Position numbers and translations under genes: made by a program. From contig DXMF01000018.1 in NCBI GenBank assembly GCA_019414345.1, positions 1-48,758 on the forward strand: DNA of 48,758 nt, read 5' to 3'. Shown piece by piece: positions 18,381 to 28,769 of the stretch. The first letter of the stretch is position 1, and every line of letters begins with the position of its first letter. This stretch comes from Collinsella sp. Lineage in GTDB: Bacteria; Actinomycetota; Coriobacteriia; Coriobacteriales; Coriobacteriaceae. The notes under the pieces are model-generated. The model was not told the DNA's origin, searched no databases, and saw only the letters and a program-made list of their open reading frames with translations.

Positions 18381-19637
18381 TTACATTCCCGTTAGCAGCA
18401 CGATGTCGAGAATCGTCACGATGGCACCGATCCCTACGAGCAACGCGTTGAGCGGGCGCGAGTTGGCGTATTTGCCCATGACGCGGCGTGAGCTGGTGAG
18501 CCGTATGAGCACAAAGACCGTAATCGGTAGCTGAAGCGACAGCAGCGCCTGGCTCCAAATGAGACCCTCAAAAGGATTCGGGACGACCAGGCACGCCGCC
18601 ACTGCGCCGACGAAACAGGTCGTCACTCCAATCGAGGAATGTCGGTCGTGGATGTCGTATTCCTCGTCGAACATGCCCGCGATGATGGTTCCCGCCGCCA
18701 TGCCCGCCGTCACACTACTCGATAGTCCCGCAAACAGCAGTGCCACCGCAAAGATGGTCGAGCTTGCCGGGCCCAAGATGGGGGAGAGCGTGGCCGCTGC
18801 GGCAGTGAGGTCATCTACGACAATGCCGTGCGCAAAGAAGGTCGTTGCGGCCAGGATGACCATGGCCGAGTTGATTGCCCAGCCCACGCCCATCGAAAAG
18901 AGCGTGTCGAAGAGCTCGTAGCGAAGGCGTTCTTCGATAACCCGCTCGCCTTGGCCTTCGAAGTGCGTGGATTGGATGACCTCGGAGTGCAGAAAAAGGT
19001 TGTGTGGCATAACGACCGCACCCAGGACACTCACGATAATCGCGGCAGAGCCAGTGGGCATACGGGGTGTGATCCAGCTTGTGGCGGCTTGCGGCCAGTC
19101 GACCTTGACCAGCGCAAGCTCGGCCAAAAACGAGAGTCCTACCACGCCGACGAAGGCGATGATCCAGCGCTCGGCACGCTTGTAGGAGTTCGTCATGAGC
19201 ATTGCCATCGATGCCGCGGCCACGATGACGCAGCCGGCGCGCACGGGCAGTCCAAAGAGCATCTGGAGCGCGATCGCGCCGCCCAGGACCTCGGCCATAG
19301 CGGTGGCGATGGTCGCGAGGTAGGCACTGGCGAGCACCGTGCGTCCAACGAAACGGGGGAGGTAGCGTGTCGTGGCTTCGGCAAGACAGGCGCCCGTTGC
19401 GATACCCAGGTGTGCAGCGTTGTGCTGCAACACGATGAGCATAATCGTGGACAGCGTGACCACCCACAGCAGCGCGTAGCCAAATTGCGAGCCCGCGGCC
19501 ATATTTGAGGCCCAGTTGCCCGGATCGATAAAGCCGACGGTCACGAGCAGCCCGGGGCCGATGTGCCGCGCAATGTCTAGGCCTCCGTGACCACCGGTGC
19601 GTCGGGAGCCAAAATGATGTTTGAGATGGTTGAGCAT
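18381..19637 (-). CDS. Nramp-family divalent metal (Mn2+/Fe2+) transporter
   Basis: 418 aa, about 11 membrane helices. Helix 1 carries the metal-binding DPGNWASNMAAG motif and helix 6 MPHNLFLHS, the two diagnostic sites of Nramp/MntH; the Asp, Asn and Met-type ligands are in place in helix 1 (DPGN), with MPH in helix 6. It imports Mn2+ or Fe2+ with protons. ATG at 19637 is chosen because AGGAGCGC lies just upstream; a longer frame adds 12 polar residues without a ribosome site. A palindromic DtxR/MntR-like sequence upstream suggests metal control. mntH is a fair name, but Mn versus Fe is undecided. Confidence 0.9.
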   Translation of the reverse strand: MLNHLKHHFGSRRTGGHGGLDIARHIGPGLLVTVGFIDPGNWASNMAAGSQFGYALLWVVTLSTIMLIVLQHNAAHLGIATGACLAEATTRYLPRFVGRTVLASAYLATIATAMAEVLGGAIALQMLFGLPVRAGCVIVAAASMAMLMTNSYKRAERWIIAFVGVVGLSFLAELALVKVDWPQAATSWITPRMPTGSAAIIVSVLGAVVMPHNLFLHSEVIQSTHFEGQGERVIEERLRYELFDTLFSMGVGWAINSAMVILAATTFFAHGIVVDDLTAAAATLSPILGPASSTIFAVALLFAGLSSSVTAGMAAGTIIAGMFDEEYDIHDRHSSIGVTTCFVGAVAACLVVPNPFEGLIWSQALLSLQLPITVFVLIRLTSSRRVMGKYANSRPLNALLVGIGAIVTILDIVLLTGM

Positions 19638-19684
19638 GGTGCGCTCCTGCGTGTCGTTTGTTTGACGACGCAAAGGATACCTGT

Positions 19685-19713
19685 TTTAGGCTAAAAAGTT
19701 AACCAAGACTAAC
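19685..19713 (-). promoter_or_regulatory. Possible DtxR/MntR-type operator of the Nramp gene
   Basis: GTTAACCAAGACTAAC (19698-19713) is an inverted repeat (GTTA/TAAC), preceded by TTTAGGCTAA, which resembles half of a DtxR-family box. It lies 48-76 bp before the Nramp start. Inference from likeness only. Confidence 0.35.
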
Positions 19714-19758
19714 AAAATTGTTGTATTTGGATAGGCTGGTGAAAGGGGATTGCCGAAA

Positions 19759-19817
19759 TGTCTTGATCTGTAACAACTAGGGATGGAAATTGGGTCTTAC
19801 TGTTACAGATTGAGATG
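19759..19817. repeat. Family A palindrome, isolated unit before gltB
   Basis: TGTCTTGATCTGTAAC, 27-nt centre, GTTACAGATTGAGATG. Exactly 16-27-16. Between it and gltB (19818-19999) I see only a TAGTAT box near 19953 and the GGGGAGG site. Confidence 0.88.
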
Positions 19818-19999
19818 TTTGAAGAGGTGAGTTTGCAGGCCGAACTTGGGGCCTATGTTGTCGCCCTTGAGGTCGGCGGTGTCCACTCGTAGGGCGTGCG
19901 TTACGCGATTGTTTCGAAACGGGCGGGAAACACAACGGACCGGTGATGCTTCTAGTATGCCTAGTCAACTGACTGTCTAACACCTAGGGGAGGATCGCG

Positions 20000-22900
20000 A
20001 TGCAGGCAGATTCCGCTCAGCAGCAGGGCCTTTATCGCCCCGAATTCGACCACGATGCATGTGGCATCGGCGCGCTTGCCGATATCAACGGTGAGCGCCA
20101 TCACCAGATTCTGGACGATGCACTGTCCATTCTGGTTAACTTGGAGCACCGCGGTGGTACGGGACTCGAGAAGAACACCGGCGACGGCGCTGGCATCCTG
20201 TTCCAGGTTCCGCATCACTTTTTCCGTAAAGAGGCTCAAAAGTGCGGTCAGATTCTGCCGGCAGAGGGCGACTATGGCGTGGCCATGCTGTTCTTCCCGC
20301 AGGACGACAAGGGTGTAGAGGATGCCCGCCGCGTGTTTGAGGAGGGCTGCGCCGAAGCCGGCGTGCCGCTGCTCTTCTGGCGCGAGGTGCCGGTCGACCC
20401 GCACGACCTGGGCGAGACGGCCCGCGCCTGCATGCCTACTATCCTGCAGGCTTTCCTGGGCCGTCCGGACGACACGCCCGCCGGCGATGCCTTTGAGCGT
20501 CGCCTGTACGTGTGCCGCCGCACCATCGAAAAGAAGGCCGACGCTGAGTTCGCCCTGCGCGACAAGATCTTCTATGTGTGCTCCATGAGCTCGCGCACCA
20601 TCGTGTACAAGGGCATGCTTGTGGCCACGCAGATGCGCCGTTTCTTCATCGACCTCAACGACGCCGCCGTCAAAACGGCCGTGGCGCTCGTCCACTCGCG
20701 CTACTCCACCAACACCACGCCCAGCTGGGAGCGCGCACATCCCAACCGCTTTATCATCCACAACGGCGAGATCAACACCCTCAAGGGCAACGTCAACTGG
20801 ATTCGCGCCCGCGAACCCAACCTGTACAGCCCCGTGCTGCAGCACGATCTTGAGCGCGTGATGCCCATCATCAACCGCGAGGGCTCCGACTCCGCGATTC
20901 TGGACAATGTGCTTGAGTTTTTGGTCATGAACGGCCGTCCGCTCACGCGTGCCGCGTCCATGCTGCTGCCCGAGCCGTGGGACCACAACGACAGCCTGAG
21001 CGAGGAGCGCCGCGCCTACGACGCCTACCAGTCCATGCTCATGGAGCCCTGGGACGGCCCGGCCGCCATCGCCTTTACCGACGGCCGTACCCTGGGTGCT
21101 GCCCTCGACCGCAACGGCCTGCGTCCCGCCCGCTACTATGTGACGCGCGACGGTCGTTTTATGCTGGCAAGCGAGGTGGGCACCATCGAGGTGAGCCCCG
21201 AGAACATCCTGACGAGCGGCTGTCTGGGGCCGGGCCAGATGCTCGAGGTCGACTTTGCCCGCGGTCGCGTCATCTACAACGACGAGCTGCGTGCCCGTTA
21301 CGCCAAGGAAAAGCCCTACCGTGATTGGATTGCCGAGGAGACGCTGACCGTCGACGCGCTCGATGAGCCCGTTGCGGCAACACCCGCCGAGGACGACGAG
21401 GTGCCTACCGCCGTGCGTATGGCCAAGCTCGGCTATCACTGGGATGATGTTGACGAGGTCGTGCGCCCCATGGCCCAGCAGGGCAAGGCACCGCTCGCTT
21501 CGATGGGTATCGATGCGCCGCTGGCCTGCCTGTCCAAGAAGACGCGTTCGTTCTTCGATTACTTCTATCAGCTGTTCGCCCAGGTCACGAATCCGCCGAT
21601 CGATGCCCTGCGCGAGCATATGGTAACCTCGACCACGCTCTACCTGGGCAACCACGGTAACCTGCTCGAGGACTCCCGCACGGCCTGCCAGCTGGTGCGC
21701 CTGGAGCGCCCGTTGCTCAACGAGGAGGAGTTCGACCGCATCTGCGCCATCGACCGCGTGGGCTTTAAGACCCGTCGCTTCCGTGCCGTCTACCGCCGCG
21801 ACGCCGGCGAGGGCGCGCTGCAGGCTGCGCTTAAGCAGCTTGCCGAGGACGTTGAGGCTGCGGTCCGCGACGGTGTGAACATCGTGGTGCTGAGCGATCG
21901 TGCCGCTGCGGGCGAGGTGCCCGTGCCGTCGCTGCTCGCTGTGGGCTGCGTGCACAACCACCTGATCCGCGCCGGCGTGCGTACCTTTGCCGACATCGTG
22001 GTGGAGTGCGGCGATGCCGTGTCTCCGCACGACTTTGCGGCGCTGGTGGGCTACTCCGCGAGCGGCATCTATCCGTACAACGCGCATGCGTGCATTCGCG
22101 ATCTGGCGGCGCGCGGCGACCTGGACGTGACGGCCGAGCAGGGCATCGACAACTACAATAAGGCCGCGACGGCGGGTATCGTCTCCATCATGTCCAAGAT
22201 GGGCATCTCCACGGTGCAGAGCTACCATTCGGCGCAGATCTTCGAGGCCGTGGGCTTTACGCCCGAGTTCGTCAACGCGTACTTTGCCGGCACGGTGAGC
22301 CGTGTGGGCGGTATGGGTGTCGAGGACGTCGAGCGCGAGCAGAACGAACGCTACGACGCCGCGCTCGCCATCCTTAAGAGCCCGGCTCCCGATCAGCTGC
22401 CCACACTGGGTCTGACTAAGTGGCGCCCGCTCGGCGGCGAGGATCACCTCATCGATCCGCAGACTGTCTACTTGCTGCAGACCGCCTGCCGTGAGGACAG
22501 CTACGACACCTTTAAGGAGTACAGCGCCCGCCTGCACCGCACCGGCCGTGCCGTGCGCCTGCGCGACCTGCTCGACTTTGATGCCAGCGGCCGCACCCCG
22601 GTTTCGCTCGACGAGGTGGAACCTGCGCTCAATATCGTCCGCCGCTTTAACACCGGCGCCATGTCGTATGGCTCCATCAGCAAAGAGGCGCACGAGTGCA
22701 TGGCCATCGCCATGAACCGCCTGCACGGCCGTTCCAATTCCGGCGAGGGCGGCGAGGATCCGCGTCGCGAGACCCCACTGGCTAACGGTGACTCCAAGAA
22801 CTCCGCGATCAAGCAGGTAGCAAGTGCGCGATTTGGCGTGACGAGCCGCTACCTGTGCAGCGCCTTCGAGATTCAGATCAAGATGGCCCAGGGCGCCAAG

Positions 22901-24697
22901 CCCGGCGAGGGCGGTCACCTGCCCGGCAAGAAGGTCTACCCCTGGATTGCCGAGGTCCGTCAGTCCACGCCCGGCATCGGCCTGATCTCGCCTCCGCCGC
23001 ACCACGACATCTACTCCATCGAGGACCTGGCAGAGCTGATCTTTGACCTTAAGAACGCCAACCCCGGCGCGCGCGTGTCGGTCAAGCTGGTCAGCGAGGC
23101 CGGCGTCGGCACCATCGCCACTGGTGTTGCCAAGGGCGCTGCCGACAAGATTTTGATCAGCGGCCACAACGGCGGCTCGGGTGCCGCTGCTCGCGATTCG
23201 ATCTGGCACGCCGGTCTGCCGCTGGAGCTTGGCCTTGCCGAGGCCCAGCAGACGCTGCTGCAAAACGGCCTGCGCTCGCGCGTGGTGCTCGAGGCCGACG
23301 GCAAGCTCATGGACGGCACCGATGTTGCCGTCGCCTGCCTGCTGGGTGCCGAGGAGTTTGGCTTTGCGACCATGCCGCTCATCTCCATGGGCTGCCTCAT
23401 GCAGCGCGACTGCCAGCAGGATACCTGCCCGGCCGGCATCGCCACGCAAAACTGTCGCCTGCGTCGCGGCTTCCGCGGCAAGCCGGAGCACGTCGAGCAC
23501 TTTATGCTCTTTGTTGCCGAGCAGCTGCGCGAGGTCATGGCGAGCCTGGGCTTCCGCACCGTCGACGAGATGGTCGGCCATCCCGAGTGCCTGCGCCAGA
23601 TTGAGGTCCCGGGCAACCGCAAGGCTAACCTGCTGGATCTGTCGCCCGTGCTGGCGAGCGCGACCTGTGAGTTTGGTGCCCATATCCCGGGTGCCGACGG
23701 CCGTCACTTCCTGCCCCAGATGGCTGCGGACAGCGAGCTCGAAAAGACGCTCGACTCCACGTTGTTTGTGCCCTATACGGCCGATGCCCGTGCGCACCTG
23801 CGTCCGATTCGCTTCCGCGCCGATATCGCCAACGTCAACCGCTGCGTGGGCACCATCTTGGGCAACGCGGTGACCAAGGCGCATCCCGAGGGCCTGCCCG
23901 CCGGCTCCATCACCATCGATTGCGATGGTTCGGCCGGTCAGAGCTTTGGCGCCTTCCTGCCGCGCGGCATTACGCTCAACGTGTGCGGCGACGCCAACGA
24001 CTACTTTGGCAAGGGCCTTTCGGGCGGCGAGGTGTCGGTGCGCCCCAACCCGCATGCGACCTACAAGTTCGACGAGAACATCATCGTGGGCAACGTTGCG
24101 TTCTTTGGCGCTACGAGTGGCCGCGGCTTCATTAACGGCCTGGCCGGCCAGCGCTTTGGCGTACGCAACTCCGGTGCCACGGTGGTGGTCGAGGGCTGCG
24201 GCAACCATGGCTGCGAGTACATGACGGGAGGTCTGGCGCTCATCCTGGGCGAGGTCGGGCAGAACTTCGCCGCCGGCATGACGGGCGGCGTGGCTTACGT
24301 CTTTGACCAGTACGGCACGCTCGATGCCCGTGTGAACCACGAGAGCGTTGAGCTTAAAGCCCCGACGGCCGGTGAGCTGGCGCAGATTCGTGCGCTCGTC
24401 CAGGAGCACGTGGACGCGACGCAGAGCCCGCGCGGCATTAAGCTGCTCTACAGCTTTGAGACGATGAGCAAGCACTTTGTGAAGGTCATTCCGACCGAGT
24501 ACGAGCGCGTGCTGGCGATTGTCGCCGCCGCCGAGGCTGCCGGCAAGACGCATGAGCAGGCCGAGGAGCTGGCGTTTGACATTGTGACCGGTCGCGCCGA
24601 CGCCGCCGATGTCGCTCGCTTTGATGTGGCGGGTGGTGTCGCTGGCGCTGTGCCCGCCGCCGCCAGCTCTGTTGCTTCGACCAAGAAGGAGGCGTAA
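20000..24697 (+). CDS. gltB: Glutamate synthase, large subunit
   Basis: 1565 aa. After a short propeptide the class II glutaminase begins at Cys21 (HDACGIGALADI). The FMN-binding synthase domain follows (RRFNTGAMSYGSIS, GAKPGEGGHLPGKKVYP, SPPPHHDIYSIEDL, KILISGHNGGSG), with the 3Fe-4S cysteines in CLMQRDCQQDTC near residue 1130. The C-terminal beta-helix is rich in glycine (GNHGCEYMTGG, MTGGVAYV). It makes two glutamates from glutamine and 2-oxoglutarate. The long Ala tail after residue ~1545 has no known role. gltD starts 5 bp after the stop, with its ribosome site inside the last gltB codons. GGGGAGG supports ATG 20000. Confidence 0.97.
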   Translation: MQADSAQQQGLYRPEFDHDACGIGALADINGERHHQILDDALSILVNLEHRGGTGLEKNTGDGAGILFQVPHHFFRKEAQKCGQILPAEGDYGVAMLFFPQDDKGVEDARRVFEEGCAEAGVPLLFWREVPVDPHDLGETARACMPTILQAFLGRPDDTPAGDAFERRLYVCRRTIEKKADAEFALRDKIFYVCSMSSRTIVYKGMLVATQMRRFFIDLNDAAVKTAVALVHSRYSTNTTPSWERAHPNRFIIHNGEINTLKGNVNWIRAREPNLYSPVLQHDLERVMPIINREGSDSAILDNVLEFLVMNGRPLTRAASMLLPEPWDHNDSLSEERRAYDAYQSMLMEPWDGPAAIAFTDGRTLGAALDRNGLRPARYYVTRDGRFMLASEVGTIEVSPENILTSGCLGPGQMLEVDFARGRVIYNDELRARYAKEKPYRDWIAEETLTVDALDEPVAATPAEDDEVPTAVRMAKLGYHWDDVDEVVRPMAQQGKAPLASMGIDAPLACLSKKTRSFFDYFYQLFAQVTNPPIDALREHMVTSTTLYLGNHGNLLEDSRTACQLVRLERPLLNEEEFDRICAIDRVGFKTRRFRAVYRRDAGEGALQAALKQLAEDVEAAVRDGVNIVVLSDRAAAGEVPVPSLLAVGCVHNHLIRAGVRTFADIVVECGDAVSPHDFAALVGYSASGIYPYNAHACIRDLAARGDLDVTAEQGIDNYNKAATAGIVSIMSKMGISTVQSYHSAQIFEAVGFTPEFVNAYFAGTVSRVGGMGVEDVEREQNERYDAALAILKSPAPDQLPTLGLTKWRPLGGEDHLIDPQTVYLLQTACREDSYDTFKEYSARLHRTGRAVRLRDLLDFDASGRTPVSLDEVEPALNIVRRFNTGAMSYGSISKEAHECMAIAMNRLHGRSNSGEGGEDPRRETPLANGDSKNSAIKQVASARFGVTSRYLCSAFEIQIKMAQGAKPGEGGHLPGKKVYPWIAEVRQSTPGIGLISPPPHHDIYSIEDLAELIFDLKNANPGARVSVKLVSEAGVGTIATGVAKGAADKILISGHNGGSGAAARDSIWHAGLPLELGLAEAQQTLLQNGLRSRVVLEADGKLMDGTDVAVACLLGAEEFGFATMPLISMGCLMQRDCQQDTCPAGIATQNCRLRRGFRGKPEHVEHFMLFVAEQLREVMASLGFRTVDEMVGHPECLRQIEVPGNRKANLLDLSPVLASATCEFGAHIPGADGRHFLPQMAADSELEKTLDSTLFVPYTADARAHLRPIRFRADIANVNRCVGTILGNAVTKAHPEGLPAGSITIDCDGSAGQSFGAFLPRGITLNVCGDANDYFGKGLSGGEVSVRPNPHATYKFDENIIVGNVAFFGATSGRGFINGLAGQRFGVRNSGATVVVEGCGNHGCEYMTGGLALILGEVGQNFAAGMTGGVAYVFDQYGTLDARVNHESVELKAPTAGELAQIRALVQEHVDATQSPRGIKLLYSFETMSKHFVKVIPTEYERVLAIVAAAEAAGKTHEQAEELAFDIVTGRADAADVARFDVAGGVAGAVPAAASSVASTKKEA

Positions 24698-24702
24698 GTG
24701 CC

Positions 24703-26184
<1,482 letters not shown>

Positions 26185-26201
26185 AGTAGTCATTTAAGAA
26201 C

Positions 26202-26242
26202 GTTCCCAATGACTAGTCATTTTTTGTCTAGTCGTTGGGGAC
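26202..26242. repeat. Palindrome and terminator after gltD
   Basis: GTTCCCAATGACTAG (26202-26216) is an inverted copy, with two mismatches, of CTAGTCGTTGGGGAC (26228-26242). An inner AATGACTAGTCATT followed by TTTTTG looks like a terminator. The arms end in GTTCCC/GGGGAC, recalling the GTCCC hairpins. The rest of 26243-26500 shows no convincing gene; short T-rich open frames there lack ribosome sites. Confidence 0.65.
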
Positions 26243-26502
26243 ACTCTTTGCGAGCGATTTGCTCGTTTGTCGACGTACGGGTGTTTATTTGTCGACTTCT
26301 TGGGCTGTGGTCACCTGTTGTTTCTGTGGTGGCTGTGGGTATCTGGCTCAAAAGGGCGGGTTGGCCGTCTATGTTTACCTGCGGTTTTGTTGCGGTGCGC
26401 ATTTTCGGTCAAGCTTTTCGTCAAGTGTTTGGTCAGCATCTGGTTTGCAGCCGGAGGCCTATTTTGCCCGCGCTGGTCGTGGCCGACCACCCTCCTCGTA
26501 AG

Positions 26503-26528
26503 CTCAAATTGAGGTCTATCAGTTTGAG
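26503..26528 (+). promoter_or_regulatory. Palindrome overlapping the ribosome site of the next gene
   Basis: CTCAAATTGA (26503-26512) pairs, with one mismatch, with TCAGTTTGAG (26519-26528). The right arm runs into GAGGAGG, the ribosome site of the CDS at 26538. It could hide the site in mRNA or be an operator. Confidence 0.45.
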
Positions 26529-26537
26529 GAGGATGCC

Positions 26538-27245
26538 ATGACTGACCACGCTTTAGACCGAGCGCAGCTAGCCGAAGCCGTCGGCAACGATATTGCCGAC
26601 ATAGCCCATTTTTGGATGCTGCGGAAGTTCCAGTTTTTGGAGCCGGCGCGCGAACAGTTCGAGATCATTGTCGACCCGTGGCTCAGCTATTGCACCGAGC
26701 CTTCGCAAAACGAAATCATGGCCTACAACATGGCGTTTACCGATTGGCTGCTCTTCGAGCGCTCCTATCGCCATGGCAAGACGCTGCTCGAGCTGTATGT
26801 TGACGAGCCGCCGGCATCGCTTTCGCCTGCCTCGCTCAAGCGGCTCGAGCAGGTACGCGACACGCAGTATTTCTCGCGCTTTGGCATTTTGGACAAGGAT
26901 CCTGCGAACGGCATAGTTGCGCTGAAGGATACGCGCACCGACCGTCGCTTTGATGTCTACGACCCGCATATCGTGCAAAAGGAGCATTGGAGCGACGGCG
27001 CGATTGCGGTGCGCCTCGCTTGCGTCGACGATGTCTGGCTGACGGCGGGACAGCTCTATCTGTACGACATCGCGCGCCTGAGTGACACGGCAGTCGATGG
27101 GCCGGGTGCGGTGCATCCGGAGGACCTGCAGGATGGCTTTGACACCTCGTGCATCAGCTTCTTTTTGCGCCTGGTCCGCGACATCATGGGCGCCCAGGGG
27201 CGGTACGTGAAGTCGCTCAACATCTACGAGCAGGAGTGGGAGTAG
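26538..27245 (+). CDS. Protein of unknown function (235 aa)
   Basis: A soluble, acidic, aromatic-rich protein with no signal peptide or membrane helix. I do not recognise it. Recurring features are FWMLRKFQFLEPAREQFEII, SQNEIMAYNMAFTDWLLFER and a Tyr-rich C-terminus (YVKSLNIYEQEWE). GAGGAGG with ATG 26538 and chromosome-like codons make it a real gene. It ends 40 bp before the family A array that precedes the nuclease-like gene, in the same direction; a functional link is only positional. Confidence 0.75.
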   Translation: MTDHALDRAQLAEAVGNDIADIAHFWMLRKFQFLEPAREQFEIIVDPWLSYCTEPSQNEIMAYNMAFTDWLLFERSYRHGKTLLELYVDEPPASLSPASLKRLEQVRDTQYFSRFGILDKDPANGIVALKDTRTDRRFDVYDPHIVQKEHWSDGAIAVRLACVDDVWLTAGQLYLYDIARLSDTAVDGPGAVHPEDLQDGFDTSCISFFLRLVRDIMGAQGRYVKSLNIYEQEWE

Positions 27246-27285
27246 GGGGTGTGGCTGGCGTCGCCTGCCTTGCCTTCTGCCGTTA

Positions 27286-27344
27286 TGTCTCGGTCTGTAA
27301 CGTCTAGGGACAAAAAACCGGTCTACCTGTTACAGATCGAGACG
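27286..27344. repeat. Family A array, unit 1
   Basis: TGTCTCGGTCTGTAAC, 27-nt centre, GTTACAGATCGAGACG. First of four units at 80, 80 and 81 bp period. Confidence 0.92.
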
Positions 27345-27365
27345 AACGCTTGGGCGCCGCTGGTT

Positions 27366-27424
27366 TGTCTAAATCTGTAACGTTTGGGGGTCTGGAGAAC
27401 GTCTAACTGTTACAGACCGAGACG
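27366..27424. repeat. Family A array, unit 2
   Basis: TGTCTAAATCTGTAAC, 27-nt centre, GTTACAGACCGAGACG. Starts 80 bp after unit 1; a 21-nt unrelated spacer separates them. Confidence 0.92.
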
Positions 27425-27445
27425 TTTGGCACCTGGTTGGGGGAA

Positions 27446-27504
27446 TGTCTCAATCTGTAACATCTACAGGCCCAAATTCGACCTGCCTGTTACAGATTGA
27501 GACA
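27446..27504. repeat. Family A array, unit 3
   Basis: TGTCTCAATCTGTAAC, 27-nt centre, GTTACAGATTGAGACA; perfect 16-nt arms. Starts 80 bp after unit 2, spacer 21 nt. Confidence 0.92.
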
Positions 27505-27526
27505 AAGGCTGGACGCGGTGCCGAAC

Positions 27527-27585
27527 AATCTAAATCTGTAACAACTAGAGGCTCAAAGACTGTCTTCCTGTTACAGATCAAGACA
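27527..27585. repeat. Family A array, unit 4
   Basis: AATCTAAATCTGTAAC, 27-nt centre, GTTACAGATCAAGACA. Starts 81 bp after unit 3 and ends 25 bp before the ATG of the nuclease-like gene, so the gene's 5' control region lies in or beside the array. Confidence 0.92.
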
Positions 27586-27610
27586 TTTGTCAGCGGAGGC
27601 AACGGTGACG

Positions 27611-28681
27611 ATGGCCCATTTGTCTGACGTGGCGGTGATGAAAGTGCCTAATACCGTTCTCAAACACAAACATGCGACTCGCAACACGTTGGCGCGGAAT
27701 AGAATGCTCGCGCGGCTCACGGAGACGGCCAAGCAAGGTGCGCTGCTCGCAACGCATGACAATACCGAGCTCATGTGGCTGCGACGCCATGTTGGAACCG
27801 ACGATATCGCGGAGCCCGAGCCGTACCTGTTCTGTTTTCAGCATGATTGGGATGCATTGACGCCGGCGGAGCGAGCGCTGAGGACTATCAAAGGGCTTGC
27901 GGAATTTCATCCCGATTGGGCGTTTTGGGGCTATGACGCGGCGCTTTTGTGGGGTCTGGAGGTGCCGAATGATCTGCTCGGGCCGCGCTTTCTTGTTAAG
28001 ACGGGTTGTTCGGTGACGTTGAGCGGCGGGTGCAGGTTGTTGCGTCCGCAGATGGCGGGCGCGCTCGAGCGTGTTGATGGCGTGCGGGTGACGTCGTTTT
28101 GGCGCACGGTGGAGGATTGCTTACTGCGTGCGCCGTTCTCCTACGGGTTGGCGATTGCCGATTCTGCACTGCGGGCGAAAGGCGTATCACGTTGGGATTT
28201 GTGCGAGCGCCTCCGCGCCGATTGCGAGGGCAGGCGAGGGTATCGCAGGGCACAGGTGATTGCGTCGTATGCGGACGGGCTGTCCGAAAACGGCGGCAAG
28301 TCTCGGTTCCGAGCGTTCTTTATTGCGTACGGCTTTCCAGTTCCGGAGCTGCAGGTGGAGTTTCGCGACCCGCTCGATTCGAGCCAGGTGTTTCGCGTCG
28401 ACTATTTTTGGCGGCTCGAGAACGGGACGTGTGTCATCGGCGAGCTCGACGGGAAGGGAAAGTATACCCTGCAGGATGGTGGGGATCGGGGGTCGGTCGA
28501 CCCATTCGTGGCAGAACGTCAACGGGAGTCCCATCTGACAATGCTCGGGCACAAGGTGCTTCGGTTTACGTTTGATGAGCTCAAGAATCCGGGGAAGCTG
28601 GTTGAGAAGATGAGGCTGGCGGGTATTCCGCGACGGCCCGATTTGGCTGAGGAGTGGAGACGTCGGTGGTATGGGCGCTGA
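27611..28681 (+). CDS. AbiEi-like / DUF559-type nuclease-fold protein embedded in a palindrome array
   Basis: 356 aa. The N-terminal ~120 residues look like an AbiEi-type winged-helix region: LLATHDNTELMWLRRHVG, then LTPAERALRTIKGLAEFHPDWAF and the AALLWGLEVP motif. The C-terminal ~120 residues fit the restriction-endonuclease-like (DUF559/Vsr-like) pattern: FRVDYFW, GELDGKGKY, ERQRESHLTMLGHKVLRF, with candidate active-site Asp, Glu and Lys in VDYF and ELDGKGK. No AbiEii-type nucleotidyltransferase toxin is adjacent, so this is not a standard AbiE pair. GGAGG at 27595-27599 serves ATG 27611 or GTG 27605. Four family A units lie upstream and two begin 8 bp after the stop. A link between protein and repeats is inference. 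Confidence 0.7.
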   Translation: MAHLSDVAVMKVPNTVLKHKHATRNTLARNRMLARLTETAKQGALLATHDNTELMWLRRHVGTDDIAEPEPYLFCFQHDWDALTPAERALRTIKGLAEFHPDWAFWGYDAALLWGLEVPNDLLGPRFLVKTGCSVTLSGGCRLLRPQMAGALERVDGVRVTSFWRTVEDCLLRAPFSYGLAIADSALRAKGVSRWDLCERLRADCEGRRGYRRAQVIASYADGLSENGGKSRFRAFFIAYGFPVPELQVEFRDPLDSSQVFRVDYFWRLENGTCVIGELDGKGKYTLQDGGDRGSVDPFVAERQRESHLTMLGHKVLRFTFDELKNPGKLVEKMRLAGIPRRPDLAEEWRRRWYGR

Positions 28682-28688
28682 GAGGTTT

Positions 28689-28747
28689 TGTCTTGATCTG
28701 TAACGTTTAGAAGTTGTTTGAGTTCGTAATTGTTACAGATCGAGACA
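28689..28747. repeat. Family A unit 5 (after the nuclease-like gene)
   Basis: TGTCTTGATCTGTAAC, 27-nt centre, GTTACAGATCGAGACA. Starts 8 bp after the stop codon. Confidence 0.92.
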
Positions 28748-28769
28748 AACCGGTGAAACGTCGACCGAA

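Noticed and set aside
26209..26541. Small plus-strand frames after gltD
   Set aside because: They start in a palindrome or lack ribosome sites, and their composition (Trp/Cys/Phe-rich) is unlike the gene set.
27286..27585. CRISPR array
   Set aside because: The 16-mers alternate in orientation, intervals alternate 27 and 21 nt, and no cas gene is in the window. It is a palindrome array, not direct repeats with spacers.
27611..28681. Standard AbiE toxin-antitoxin pair
   Set aside because: No AbiEii nucleotidyltransferase gene is adjacent, and the C-terminus looks nuclease-like, unlike plain AbiEi antitoxins.
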